DNA of 64,000 nucleotides, taken from Persicaria tinctoria (Eukaryota > Streptophyta > Magnoliopsida > Caryophyllales > Polygonaceae). Of the stretch, positions 21,975 through 34,004 are shown in pieces. Position 1 is the first letter of the stretch, and every line of letters starts with the position of its first letter. The notes beneath the pieces are model-generated. The model had not been told where the DNA came from. It saw only the letters and a list, made by a program, of their open reading frames with translations, and made no database searches. The position numbers and the translations under genes were made by a program. The stretch covers positions 85,580,627 through 85,644,626 of the forward strand of contig JBANSL010000004.1 of assembly GCA_037127255.1 (NCBI GenBank), given 5' to 3'.

Positions 21975-24900
21975 ATGGCTGAGGCTGCTGCTTTGACCTC
22001 CCTTGCCAAATCCGCCCTCCAACTCTTCACTTCCCTTGCTAAAGATGAGTTCCTCCTCCTCAAGCACTATTCAGAGGACCTCGAAAAGCTTAGGCGTACC
22101 ATTGAGTTAATCAGCTGTTCCCTCCAAGATGCCGAGAAAAGAAAATCCAAGGAGAATTCGGTGCAGTGCTGGCTATCCAACCTTAGGAAAGTGTTGTATG
22201 ATGCTGACGATTTATTTGATGCATTGGCTGCCCATGTCTTGTGCAAGAAGACTATGTCTGGTAATGCTTTCACCAAAGAGGTACGCCTTTTCTTCTCCAG
22301 ATCAAACCAGCTGGGTTTCATTGTTAAGACTGCTCATGATGTCAAGTCCCTTAGAGAGTCTTTAGATGAGATTTCAAAAAATATGCATCAATTCAGCTTT
22401 ATACAACAACCACCACCTCCTATAGATCAATCATTTGCAAGAAAGAAAACCCATTCTTTTGTGAATCAAGAGGATATAATTGGAAGAGATGAAGATAAGG
22501 CTCGCATAATTGATATGTTGATCCCTAAAGATGAGGGGGAGAACTCTAGTTGCCAAAGCGTTTCTGTGGTTGCAATCATTGGGTTTGGAGGATTGGGGAA
22601 GACCTCTTTAGCTCAATTTGTGTATAACGATGAGAGAGTGAAAAAAGGTTTTGAAGTACTCCTTTGGACCTGTATAAATTACCTGTCCAATCTAGAGCAA
22701 GTCTTGAAAGAAATCATAGCATCTAAAGTAGAGAAAAAGAGGCTTGACCTTAGTGTAGAGATGTTGCAAGAGAAGTTAAGGGGTATTATAGGTGGGAAAA
22801 AGTTTCTGATCGTTTTGGATGATGTTTGGGATAAAAATTCTGGGCATTGGCTTGAGTTGGAAACCATCCTTCGTTGTGGGAAAAGTGGCAGTAAAGTTTT
22901 GGTAACAACACGCTCTATAGAAGTTGCTGAATGTTTACATGCCTTACAACCTTATTGTAATTTAGGGGTGTTGTCAGAAAAGAATGCATGGACTTTGTTT
23001 GTGAAAAGGGCATTTCAAGGGGAGGAAATTAGTGAGCTTTCAGAACTAGAGCCAATAGGGAAGAAGATTCTAAGCAAGTGTCGAAATGTCCCACTTGCAA
23101 TTGTTACTGTTGGTAGCCTTTTAGCTCAGAAAAAAAGAGATGCAATAACTTGGAATGAGTTTTATGACAATAAACTCAAAGAAGTTTTTTCTAGTGGTGA
23201 TGATAATAGTATCATGGAAGTCTTGATGGCCAGCTATAATGATCTCCATCCAAATTTGAAGCTCTGCTTTACTACTTGTTCCCTTTTCCCTAAAGACTAC
23301 ATATTTGAGAAAGATGAGCTAGTTCGGCTATGGCTAGCTCAAGATATTCTTAAGCCTTCTAACAACAATGAACAAAGCATGGAGGAAGTGGGAGAGGCAT
23401 ACTTTTTTCAATTGGTCAATAGATGCTTCTTTCAAGAGGTAGTCAACCACGAATATGCAGAGGCGTTCAAAGGAAGATATTTTGGAAATAGGGAGAACAG
23501 CTGCACTGTGAAAATCCATGATCTATTACATGATATGGCAATAAATGTTGCTAAAACAGAGAACCTATATCTTGAAAACAAAGGGGAAATAGTTGCTCAT
23601 CGTCACATCGGTTTAGCTTTTGATATTGAGGATTCCTCTGACTTTTGTAGTCTGGTTCGCAACCCAAAGACAGTGAGAACGCTTCTATTTTCTCCCAATC
23701 TTAGTATCAGTATAAGCAAGCCTCTGTTGGAAAGCTTTACAATGCTACGCATGCTTAAGCTCTCTAATTTAGAAATTGATGCCGTACCGGAGTCTATAGG
23801 AGGGTTGAATCACTTGAGATATCTCGACCTTTCGCGCAATGAAAAGCTAAAGCATCTCCCAGATTCAATTTGTAAGCTTCATCATTTGATGATTTTGAAT
23901 CTATAGGAATGCAGTCTCCTTAAGAAGTTGCCTCAAAGAATAGAGCAATTGGTAAGCTTAAGACACCTCTCCTTAGATGGATGTTATAGCATGAATTCTT
24001 TGCCGTCGGGATTGAAGTCGTTGACTTCACTTGTTCATTTGGATCGATTCATTGTACATCGCCGTGATGGGGGTTTAGGACACTTGAAAGGCCTTGATAA
24101 CCTGGCTGGGGTTTTGCGAATTGAACTTCCAGAAGAGGGGTGGTTAGATGCAATCAAAGATGCAAAAAAAGCAAATATGGCGAGTAAGAATAAACTAAAT
24201 GAGATGGTTATTGAATGGAAGCAAAGATCTACAACTGCAGGTGAACAAAAGATGGCAAAAGACGAAGCAAAAGCGGTGTTAGAGGCTCTTCGACCGCATG
24301 AAAAACTTGAATATTTGAGAATCGATGACTATGGTGGTGAGATGCTTTCAAGTTGGTTTTGCATGCTCAGGTATTTGAAGCAGCTCCGTCTGAGCGGGTG
24401 TGATAATGTGGAGTATTTAGAGGATGGAATAAACGGTAATTTGGGCTTCCCATCATTACGACTCCTTCAAATTCAGTATATGAGAAATTTAAAAGGGTGG
24501 CGGAGGCAAGAAATGGGTCAAGGGACAAGTCGGCTTCAGCTTTCTAAAGTCTTACACTTGACTATAGAGGAGTGTCCGAAGCTTAAGGGACAAATGCCTT
24601 TGTTCGAGGCAATTGAATATTTGTCACTATGGGGAGTTGATGCAGAGGGGGTGGAGGAGTTATTGGTTCCAAATAGCTCTTCTCTGTCTTGTTTTTCTCC
24701 ATTCGAAAACAATAGCAAGTTAAAGCACCTTACTGCACTCCAGGATTTAACCATCGTTGGGTGCGGGGATCTAAAAAAGGTGCTTCGTCATGTGCTAGCA
24801 CATCTAACCGCCCTCAAACGTTTGAGAATTGAGCCATGTGAAATAGGTGATGAGGATGAGAAGAAGGGAAGTGAAGCAGGGATGCCATGGAAGGCCTTGC

Positions 24901-25830
24901 AGGGACTTGAGTATTTGAATATTGCAGTTGGGAATATCAACTTAGTAGAGGGGCTTCAATACCTCACCTCCCTGCAAGAGTTAGAGATTAAGAAATGGAA
25001 AGACGTATTAATTGGTGATGGAGAATTGAAAGGAGTTGAACTGCCCATGAAAGCCTTGCAAAATCTTCGTGTCCTCGAGATGGGATTCGGTAACCAGACA
25101 TTTCACTTGCCTAAATCTGGGATTCTACACCTTAATTCCCTGAATGATTTGAAGATTGCCGATTGCAAGGACTTGTATGTGAGTTGGAAAACCCTTCTTG
25201 GTAGGAACCTTGAATGGTTGGAGTTAAGGAGGGTGGAGAGGGTGATCGAAGTTGAAGACGACACGATGACGGCGGTGGAACAACAAAGCCTCCTACACGG
25301 CCTCCGAATTATTTGTGAAGGGGTAAGCCTTCTCATTACTATCCCTTTCTTTTTTCTCTGTTAAAATAAATGTCAGAAAATTATAAATTTTACGTGTTGT
25401 GTTGTGGTAGGCGGGGGCAAAGTGGATGGATGGTTTCCCCTGGATTTCCCTTTCTTTATCCCTTCAAAAATTAGATCTTTTGGGAATGGAAGAAAGGGAG
25501 CAATTACCCGACGGAATCCAACATCTCACCTCCTTGCAAAGTCTACGTATTGGGGGATGTGAGAAATTGAGATCACTCCCTGTTTGGTTTCCCAAACTCA
25601 CCTCTCTCCAATGGCTTAATATTGATGGTGGCCCAGCGGAATTGACCAGGAGATGTGAAACAGGAACGGGTGAGGATTGGCCTCTCATCCGCCACGTCAC
25701 TCACACATACATCTTCTCATTCGAAAATGTTGTATACGCAAATGAATCATGGAGTGAAGAAGAAGAAGAGGGAAGCAGAAAAAAGGGAGGGTACTGCACA
25801 CCCTGCTGGAGCCCCTCTGTAAAAGAGTAG
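21975..25830 (+). CDS. CC-NBS-LRR resistance protein (RGA type), one in-frame stop
   Basis: Intracellular immune receptor family: the coiled coil signals, the NB-ARC domain switches with ATP/ADP, the LRRs sense. Exon 1 is 21975-25322 and exon 2 is 25411-25830, joined by an 88 bp GT-AG intron. Start in ACCATGG context. Residues 1-140 form the Rx-N coiled coil (DADDLFDAL at 76-84). The P-loop GFGGLGKTS is at 203-211, kinase-2 FLIVLDDVWD at 277-286, RNBS-B GSKVLVTTRS at 305-314, NVPLA at 371-375, RNBS-D CFTTCSLFPKDY at 431-442 and the MHD-like IHD at 514-516. LRRs follow, ending with the typical RCETGTGEDW tail in exon 2. Codon 644 (23904-23906) is TAG; the frame is open on both sides to the end, so about 1254 codons would be translated without it. 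A recent single-base null, a null allele or a sequencing error are all possible. Confidence 0.88.
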
Positions 25831-28640
25831 GTGCCTTCAAATATTGGACCTCCCCTTGCGAATTCATACTCTCATTCCAATCGAATGCCATTGTTCACCT
25901 ACAGATGATACCTATATATGTGTGGTGCAGATGAAAGCATGTAGCTGGTTGTTTCAAAGTCGGACCACTGTTGTTGTATATTGCTCACTGCCTCACCTTT
26001 GTCCTGCTACCCGGTTCGATCACAAGTTATCTGGGATAATTAAAGTTGCCAGGGTCAAGGAGATTATAGATGCATTGCAGGTTTTGCTTTTGGTCTATGA
26101 ATTTCAGCATCACCCTGTATGTTTTTATTTTTTGGTCTGTGAATGAAATTTTTTTGTAGGTATATATGGATGATCCAACAAGTGTTATGGGCATCGCAAG
26201 ACACTGAAGGGCCCACTGTCGTTGTTTACTGATCACTTCCTCTTTTCAAAGCCGATCTCGAGAGTTATATGGGATAATTACAATGGTTTAACTGATAATG
26301 ATCATCAAGGTTGAAAGAGATAGAATTCAATCATGTGGATATACACAAGGAGAGCAAACAAGGAAAAGATGACATCCATATATAGTATGTATCCGACCTA
26401 CAAATAATCTTGACTGTTGCAGATTTTACTCGATAAGCAAACTTGTGCCATTATAATGATCAAGGTTTATTTTTGTGCCATTATAATCATCCTTTAGCAT
26501 TTGAGAGAAGTAGACAGGGCTCTTAAACCAAATAGGTGTACATGTATGTACTGAATAGGTCTAGGATTGGCTTAATTACTCATTGTTCATGTTTCGTTAT
26601 TAATTGTGACTGTCTTAGTTTTCTTCTTATGAGTGGGAAACCTGGTATGATAGTTCCTCTTTGGCTAAATGTCACATTCTTGTTTGTTTTTGGTGTTTGT
26701 GTTGTAGGTTGGCTCATAATGGAAAGATACGGTGCCATGAGATTGAGGGCTCTTTAGTTGTGTGCCTTCAAATGGCAAATATGAGTTGGAAGAACGGAAA
26801 GCATGTGCACGAGCTTTTGGGGTGGAGTATTGATCGGCTTCATGAGTAGTAGACTGGTTGTTTGATGTTGGTTGATCACAAAGATGATCATCTGGCTCTT
26901 TACATAAGGCACCTACATAAATCAGGGCTATGCATTATCACTTTGAGCTCAATTAATGGGTTTAAGGACTTAATGTATATTGCTCACATTTTTTTTACTA
27001 TAAACTTTTATTTTCACTTTAAGGAGCAATCTCTTGAAAAGCAGATTTCTTGCTCTCATGCTTCTGCTTTTATGAAAATATTTATCTGTTCAGCGTTTTT
27101 GATTGGGTTTGTAGCTAGGACTTGAAACCTAGGCCAAACAAGTGTGAATTTTTATGGATTTTTAAAACGTCGTTTCCTGGACTTTGTTGCTGTTGACACA
27201 ATGCTTTCTTCTGGAGCTTGAAAATTCATGCTTTTGAATGTTGTGGGAGCTAAACAGCTTATGTTGATGAATCAATATGGTTAGTTCTTGTTCCATTTAT
27301 GGTCCATTCCATTAAGATGATATCTCATCCATCAACTTTCAAATCTGGACCTCACGTCATACACTTATACAATGCAGGCCACATTCTAGATCGAGGAGGG
27401 GCCAAGACTGATGATGCAGCCCAAAAGTTGGACGAGACAGAATTCAATCAGATCAATGCAGGCTATGGAGATGGATTGAAACTTGGTCTGAATTCTATGC
27501 CTTAACTTTTACTTTGGAGGTTGAACTTCAATTTAAGAATGTCCAAATTGTAGTCTTCATTTGCACTAATGAAATTCCTAACCGAGAATTTAATAACCTG
27601 ATATGCTTCTATTTAACATAGTTACATTCTCTTACAACCTATTCTTTTGGATCCAAGGAGATATAGTTTATATATTACCAGATATTTCTTCGGCAAATGC
27701 TCCAATTTTCTTGTTTTTCACACCTTTGGGATATCTTTGAAAACAGGGGTTTCCCCTTTCCTCCAAGAATCACTTCCATTCAAGATAAATAACCAAATGA
27801 TTGGAAACATTATATGTAGTTTCATGTTGATTTAATCATCTTTGCCGTCATAGATCGACATTTTCTTCATTTTAGAGCTGATTTGTTGTAGTTAAGGTGT
27901 TTGACATCAGCTGTATGTGTTTTAGAAACGATCATGGATGCTTTGTTGAACTTTAGTATCAGTTGTAGATTATTTTCTCTCTTCAAATGACCATATTATA
28001 GTACATGTTAAGGAAACATCTCATTTTTGTATTCTGCATCTCTAAATTCGAGATTTCAGGCACATCACTACAATTTGTCGTAAGGAAAGCGGAAACAGTT
28101 TGCATCAATTCTGATCTTTTTAAAGCCAAGCACTTTGTTTTTATATTGACCACTTTGTAAATTTTGTTCTGTTGGGAAATTACAGTGCTGGGAACTCAGC
28201 TGATGAGCCCTCGGATCTCACTAGAAGAACTGGCTTCATAGATTTGCTTGCTTGTATGGTGTTTACATTACTGTTTTGCTGCTTAAATTCCGTTATTGAT
28301 TGATATTTATGCATTGTTTGTTAACTTCATCTTCTTGTTAAACGCGCAGATGAATACAAATGCTTAGTTCTCCTTCCCCTCATCACAACGTACAGCTTGT
28401 GTAGGTAGTACTATTTCGATCATTAGCTGGCTAACAAATTGGTATCTGTCATGAACAAGCTAGGTAGATGCTCATCCAGAGCTATTCTCTTCAACGTGCC
28501 TGAAAAGGCTAAAAAAGATGCATCTGTCAAGGACGGTGATGTTGCAAGGCTAATCCACAAAGTTTGAGTTTTCATCTATTAGTACACAACGCTCGTTGTA
28601 TACCAGTTTTGTAATTTTCGATTGTTGATTGGGTCTATTG
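25831..28640. repeat. Mosaic of decayed repeats and beta-glucosidase shards
   Basis: At 26150-26215 there is an exon 10 start shard. At 26425-26560 there are two partial copies of exon 5 (TTGTGCCATTATAATGATCA and TTGTGCCATTATAATCATCC). The remainder includes sequence that recurs near 57770-58160 (the ACACCTTTNGGGTATCTTTGAAAACAGGGG block). Open frames of 60-100 codons (25844, 26661, 26862, 27299) show no recognisable motif. No gene is called. Confidence 0.5.
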
Positions 28641-29235
28641 AACAATTTGAAGACATTTCCGAGATATGGGAACAAGGTGAATTGGAAGTGTGTTGCATAT
28701 TACAAATAGTCAATAGATTGACTGACTGTTTGGTTGAGAAAGGTACCTTGAAAAAGCACCATCATTGGTTTAATTAGTTGTTTTTCTCTTGCTGTGCTCG
28801 ATATGGTTAGCTAACCTGGCTCATTGTCTATTTATTTTTCTTTTCAGGCATAACTCCATAAGCAAACTTGCACCATTATGATCATCCTCTTGCATTCGAG
28901 AGAAGCACACAATCAGGACTGTTAAACCGAATAGGCGGCGAATAGTTGTGTATGTACCTGACAATATTCTAGATTGTAGTTCATGCTTCATTGTTAGTTG
29001 CAACTGTCTAAATTTGCTTCTTACGAGTGGAATGGTAATCAATTGTAACTGCAGATCAACAGTTCGATCACATCATGAGGGGACAGGGTAAGGAACTGGA
29101 TGGCCTTCAACAAGCCAAGAATCGAGAGTTGTTCCAGATCTTGGCTATGAGAATGACTTCGCTTGGAAATTGCAGTGCCAGGAACTCAACTGACGAGCCC
29201 TCGATCTCGTTCAAAGAACTGGCAGGGACGATGAA
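28641..29235 (+). pseudogene. Decayed beta-glucosidase shards (exons 4, 5 and 6)
   Basis: Exon 4 at 28678-28741 (GGTGAATTGGAAGTGTGTTGCATATTAC...), exon 5 at 28849-28950 (GCATAACTCCATAAGCAAAC... with its GTATGTACC donor), and exon 6 at 29055-29225 (GGGGACAGGGTAAGGAACTG and CTTCAACAAGCCAAG). The order and introns are kept, unlike the scrambled copies, so this is the best preserved pseudogene copy. The TFNEP motif is degraded and many frameshifts are present. Confidence 0.75.
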
Positions 29236-31100
29236 CTTGCTTGCTTGAAAGTTGCTTACACTCTTTCGTTGCTTAATTTCCATTATCGATTGGTGCTATA
29301 CATTTTTCGCTGGAAGAGCTTCGATCTACTTTCCTGATCTTTTTTTTTTAAATTCTTTTGCTTCAGCAAATGGAACAAGGATCCTAAGCTATTATATATG
29401 AATCATATACACATAAGTACATAACGCTTTCATGTTGCTCTCTTTATCGGATAAAGTTTATCCTCATAATTTAAGGACCAAGTATTTTCTAATTTAATAT
29501 GCATCTATTTAACATTGTTAAGCTGTCTCTTATGACCTCTTCTTTTGGATTCAGGAAAATTAAGGTATCATGATGAATTCGTAATTTGACACCTGCCCTG
29601 TCTCCCGATCATGCCCCAAAATCTTCCCAGGTTAAAGATTTTAATCATCTCATGTCAGTTCTTGATCTTATAAACAACAATATGTTGTTTATAAGGGTCC
29701 CTTGTCTTTTATATTTTAATCATCTCATGTCAGTTCTTGATCTTATAAACCCTAAACCCTAAACCCTAAACCCCAAAATTCGTAATTTTGGCTTATTGAA
29801 TTCATTCTGAAGAATAATATGGGGATAATTGCAACACTCGAGAATCGGGACATAGGAGTTGATGGAAGCAGGACTGATTGCCAACAGGATCCTGGTTTGA
29901 GAGAAGAATGACAAGCGCGCAAATGATTACCGAACATTGCTGTGAAGGTGAATCTTCTAGTTCTACGGAGCTGTAGGGGTGGACTATTATAGCTAGGCTG
30001 GTTGTAGGTTTGAGCTCAATTAATGGGTGTAAGGACTTTAATGTAAAAATAGCTCACATTGTTTTTACTATAAAATTTTATTTTTCCTTTTGACAATAAT
30101 CTTCTAAGTTCTGTTTTAAGAAAATATTTAATATTTAATTTAATTTTTAGGTTTTGATTGGATTTGCAAGATTTTTTTTTTAATTACATAAGAAAAAACA
30201 GAGTTTGATTAAGATGCGGTTTTCTCTGTTGGTTCAAGCCTTTTTGTTATCATAGATTGAGATTGTGTTATAAGTGGATGCATAGTTGATTGGATGCAGT
30301 TGGAGATGTTTGATGAAATCACACTATGAAAGTCGTTTCCTGGACTGTTGCTATATATTGACACTCTGCACCCTCTTTTGGTGCCTCTAGATATATGACT
30401 GGCCAGGATCGTTGTAGCTATGCTGATGGATTGAAACGAGGTAATCATTCTCATCTTAGTTGCTCCCAAGAGCCACGAGTTGTAGCTGGATCTCGAAAGT
30501 GGGATAAGATGACTCTTACTTCCTTGCAATTTGTTACAAATGCATCTCTTAATTCTCTTCAAATGATCAATGACTGCTTTGCTGAAATTTAATTTCAGCT
30601 GTAGATTATTCTCTACAAAATGACCATGTTACATTCTACAACAAATCTCAGACGCATCTCTAAATTCGGGATTTTAGGCACAGCACAACATTTAGTTCAT
30701 GAGAGCAAAGAGCAAAGTTTTGTGCATAGAACGAGCTGTTCATTACATTACTCTCATCTCCAGTAAGGAAAGCAGAAACAGTTGGCATCCATTCTGATAG
30801 TTTCAAAGTCATTCACTTCTTTTTATATCAATTACTTCGTAAATTTTGGTTTGTCGAATTAGGTAGATCTGAAGAATAATATGGGGATAATTGCAACACT
30901 CACTCACTCACTCAGGAGTCAGGACAAAGGAGTTCTTGGAGGCAGGGCTGATCTGGTAAATTTCTCCAGCTACACATAAAATTTGCCATGTCAAGGAACT
31001 GCTAGTGTGATCATCAGCTAGCGGAACAAAGGTCGTGCGAAAAAGTATCATGAGTTCATCAGCTTCGGAGCTTCCTAATATTACGTTCAGGTAGATTGAC
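29236..31100. repeat. Decayed repeats, no gene recognised
   Basis: Contains two copies of the GGGGATAATTGCAACA repeat (29818 and 30884), a local 50 bp direct duplication (about 29640-29690 and 29708-29752), and a short telomere-like array. The short open frames at 30209-30592 overlap on opposite strands and lack motifs. Confidence 0.4.
29747..29774. repeat. Short interstitial telomere-like repeat (CCCTAAA)
   Basis: About three and a half uninterrupted copies of the Arabidopsis-type telomere heptamer CCCTAAA. This could be a footprint of break repair or a telo-box-like element. Confidence 0.75.
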
Positions 31101-31482
31101 TTTTATTCATGTTTTAATAAAGGTAAAATGGGAAGTATTATGGCAAAATATAAAGAGGAGTTAAATATTTACAGTTTTCAAAAGCAAGAGTGTTTTCAAT
31201 TATGTTGGAGGCTACTTAGTGCAGGAAGCACTGATAAGCTATCGGTTCACTTGTTCCTGCTACTTTTAGACTTGTGTCAATGGTGGATTCACCACTTGAC
31301 ATTTAAAATACAGCAACTTAATTTGAATTATTGTTGAGAGATATGATATCTACAAGAAAGATGAGTTTAGTGGGAGCCACTGAGACTGTTTGATCGATGT
31401 ACATCCGCACCCTTTTCAATCTCTTGAGAACGTACCCTTCTATTTTCATTTTTATTTTGAGTTTCTACCCCCCAAAAAGACC

Positions 31483-33195
31483 ATGGCTGAGGCCGCTGCT
31501 TTGACCTCCATTGCTAAATCCGCCCTCCAACTCTTCACCTCCCTTGCCAAGGATGAGTTCCTCCTCCTCTGGAATTCCCGCAAGGACCTCCAAACGCTTG
31601 AAGCTACCATTGAAACCATCAGCAACTTCCTCCTAGACGCCGAGGACAGGAAATTCAAGGATCGTGCTGTGCAGCACTGCCTATCTGACCTGAAGAAAGT
31701 GATGTATGATGCCGAAGATTTTTTTGATGCAATTGTTGCCCACCTCTTGAGGAGGAAGACTACTGCTAGTAATGCTTTCAAGAAAGAGGTATGCCTTTTC
31801 TTCTCCAAATCGAACCAGCTGAGTTGCATCGTTAGAACTGCTCATGAGGTTAAGTTCCTTAGGGAGTCTCTAGATGCGATTTCAAAAAATATGCAACAGT
31901 TCAATTTTATTCAACAGCCACCACTTCCTCTAGATCAACCAGTTACAAGAAAGAAAACTCATTCTTTTGTGAATCAAGAGGATATAATCGGAAGAGATGA
32001 AGATAAGGTTCGCATCATATATATGTTTATCCTGAAGGATAATGGGGAGAACATTAGTGGCCAAAGTGTTTCTGTGGTTGCCATCATTGGGTTTGGAGGA
32101 TTGGGGAAGACTACTTTAGCGCAATTTGTGTATAATGATGACATAGTAAAACAAGGTTTTGATGAGTGTCTTTGGGCTTGTATAAATGACCTCTCAAACC
32201 TAGAGCTAGTCCTCATAGAAATCATAGCATCTAAAGAGGGAAAGCTTTATGGCCTTGGTTTAGAGAAGTTACAATTGAAACTGAGAGAGATCATAGGTGG
32301 GAAAAAATTTCTAATTGTTTTGGATGATGATTGGGATGAAAACTCAGGACATTGGCTTGATTTGAAAACCTTGCTTTGTTGTGGAAAAAGTGGTAGTAAA
32401 GTTTTGGTAACAACCCGATCTACAAAAGTCGCTGAATGTTTACATGCCTCAGAGCCTTATTGTTTAGGGTTGTTGTCTGAACAGAATGCATGGACTTTGT
32501 TTGTGAAAAGGGCATTTCAAGGGAAGGAAATTAGTGCGCAACCAGAATTAGAGCCGATAGGGAAGAAGATTCTACGCAAGTGTGGAAATGTCCCACTTGC
32601 AATTGTTATTGTTGGTAGCCTTTTAGCCCCAAAAAATATTGGAGATGAAAGAACTTGGACTGAGTTTTATGACAATAAACTCAAAGAAGTTTTTTCAAGC
32701 CGTGATGATAATAGTGTCAAACAAGTCTTGATGGTCAGCTATAACGATCTTCATCCAAATCTGAAGCTCTGCTTTACTACTTGTTCCCTTTTCCCTAAAG
32801 ACTGCATATTTGATAAAGATGAGCTAGTTCGGCTATGGATAGCCCAAGGTATTCTTAAGCCCTCTGACGACAACGAACAAAGCTTAGAGGAAGTGGGGGA
32901 GGCATACTTTTTTCAATTGGTCGATAGATGCTTCTTTCAAGAGGTAAACAAATATGCAAAGCAGTACAGAGCAGATTATTCCGGAAATAAGGAGAACAAA
33001 TGCACTGTGAAAATCCATGATCTATTACATAATATGGCAATAGATGTTGATAAAACAGAGAACTTGTTTCTTAATAAATTTCCTGAAAACAAAGGGGAAA
33101 TAGATGGTCTTCGTCAAATCTCTATAGATTTTGATATGAAGGATTCCTTTGACTGTTGTAGTCTGGTTTCCAGCAATCCAGCCCAAAGACATTGA
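31483..33195 (+). CDS. Truncated CC-NBS protein (NBS-LRR lacking LRR)
   Basis: The start is chosen at 31483 in ACCATGG context, aligned with the paralog's MAEAAALTS; an upstream in-frame ATG at 31390 would add 31 residues not in the family. The 570-codon frame has the Rx-N coiled coil, P-loop GFGGLGKTTLAQFVYND, RNBS-B GSKVLVTTRS, NVPLA, CFTTCSLFPKD and the MHD-like KIHDLLHNMA. Kinase-2 reads VLDDDWD, with Asp for the usual Val beside the catalytic Asp pair. The frame shifts near 33180, and the first LRR codons (KTLRTLLF, ESFTMLRTLRLSN) continue in another frame to about 33316, where homology ends. It could make a CC-NBS-only protein, a class that can act as helper or decoy, or be a pseudogene. 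Its paralog at 21975 is in the same orientation. Confidence 0.82.
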   Translation: MAEAAALTSIAKSALQLFTSLAKDEFLLLWNSRKDLQTLEATIETISNFLLDAEDRKFKDRAVQHCLSDLKKVMYDAEDFFDAIVAHLLRRKTTASNAFKKEVCLFFSKSNQLSCIVRTAHEVKFLRESLDAISKNMQQFNFIQQPPLPLDQPVTRKKTHSFVNQEDIIGRDEDKVRIIYMFILKDNGENISGQSVSVVAIIGFGGLGKTTLAQFVYNDDIVKQGFDECLWACINDLSNLELVLIEIIASKEGKLYGLGLEKLQLKLREIIGGKKFLIVLDDDWDENSGHWLDLKTLLCCGKSGSKVLVTTRSTKVAECLHASEPYCLGLLSEQNAWTLFVKRAFQGKEISAQPELEPIGKKILRKCGNVPLAIVIVGSLLAPKNIGDERTWTEFYDNKLKEVFSSRDDNSVKQVLMVSYNDLHPNLKLCFTTCSLFPKDCIFDKDELVRLWIAQGILKPSDDNEQSLEEVGEAYFFQLVDRCFFQEVNKYAKQYRADYSGNKENKCTVKIHDLLHNMAIDVDKTENLFLNKFPENKGEIDGLRQISIDFDMKDSFDCCSLVSSNPAQRH

Positions 33196-33861
33196 GAACC
33201 CTTCTATTTCATCCTCATCGGGAAATCAGTTTAAGCACCTTGAAGCCTCTGTTGGAAAGCTTTACAATGCTACGCACATTGCGCCTGTCAAATTCCAGAG
33301 TTGATATTGTCAACCAATGATCTCGAACCTAAGTTTTATCCCCGGTTGGGTTATTTGTAGCTCATCAAAACAACATTCTTCTTAATTACTTGTGTTAAAC
33401 TCTCAACTTTTCTATCTTGTGATCCAAATTCTCTTATCAGAGCACTGGTTGCCAATATCACAGTGTTGAAATATTCACTTATAAAAATACTGCTACAATG
33501 GTTTCATGTTTGTCTCTTTTATTACGGAAGAGATAGCTAACCTGAATCATTGACCGATGCTGTTGTTTGTTAACTGCATCTACTGGCTAATCTTGTAGAT
33601 GAAATGAACAGAGTTCCAATTGGCTGATCTTGTTGAATCATCTCAGACCAGTTCTTGATCTTTTATTTCCAAAGACTGTCAAATTCTTTTAACCTTTATA
33701 CATTCCTTCTGCTTGTATAAAAAACTTTACGAAATTTGTTGATGATATATCGCTTTTGAAATTGTGACTTATCAACATGGTTTTTCGTAGTTGTTATTTT
33801 TAATTATTGAGCCTTTGAATTTGGGATTTTCAGGCACTGGAATTAGATTTGGTGCTTAGTC
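33196..33861. other. NBS-LRR remnant then unidentified repeat
   Basis: The first 120 bp carry the out-of-frame start of the LRR. The rest shares words (CAGACCAGTTCTTGATCTTT, TATCAACATGG) with the degenerate units near 20450 and 56280. No gene recognised. Confidence 0.4.
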
Positions 33862-33866
33862 GGAGC

Positions 33867-34004
33867 TGTGAGATCATGAGATTGATTGTAATGTCCTCCT
33901 TGAGGGTTTCCATTCATTGATATAACATATATATAGGTTACAAGGTATTGGGCCTTAACGGGCTTTCAGCCCACTATACAATAGGAGACCTATGTAATCT
34001 ATCA
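33867..34004 (-). repeat. 3' LTR of copia element
   Basis: 138 bp and identical to the LTR at 38567-38704. Its first three bases on the minus strand (TGA) also serve as the polyprotein stop codon. Confidence 0.95.

Noticed and set aside
30209..30592. Overlapping open frames on opposite strands (117 and 65 codons)
   Set aside because: Random frames in repeat DNA; no motif, no splice context, no conservation in related repeats.
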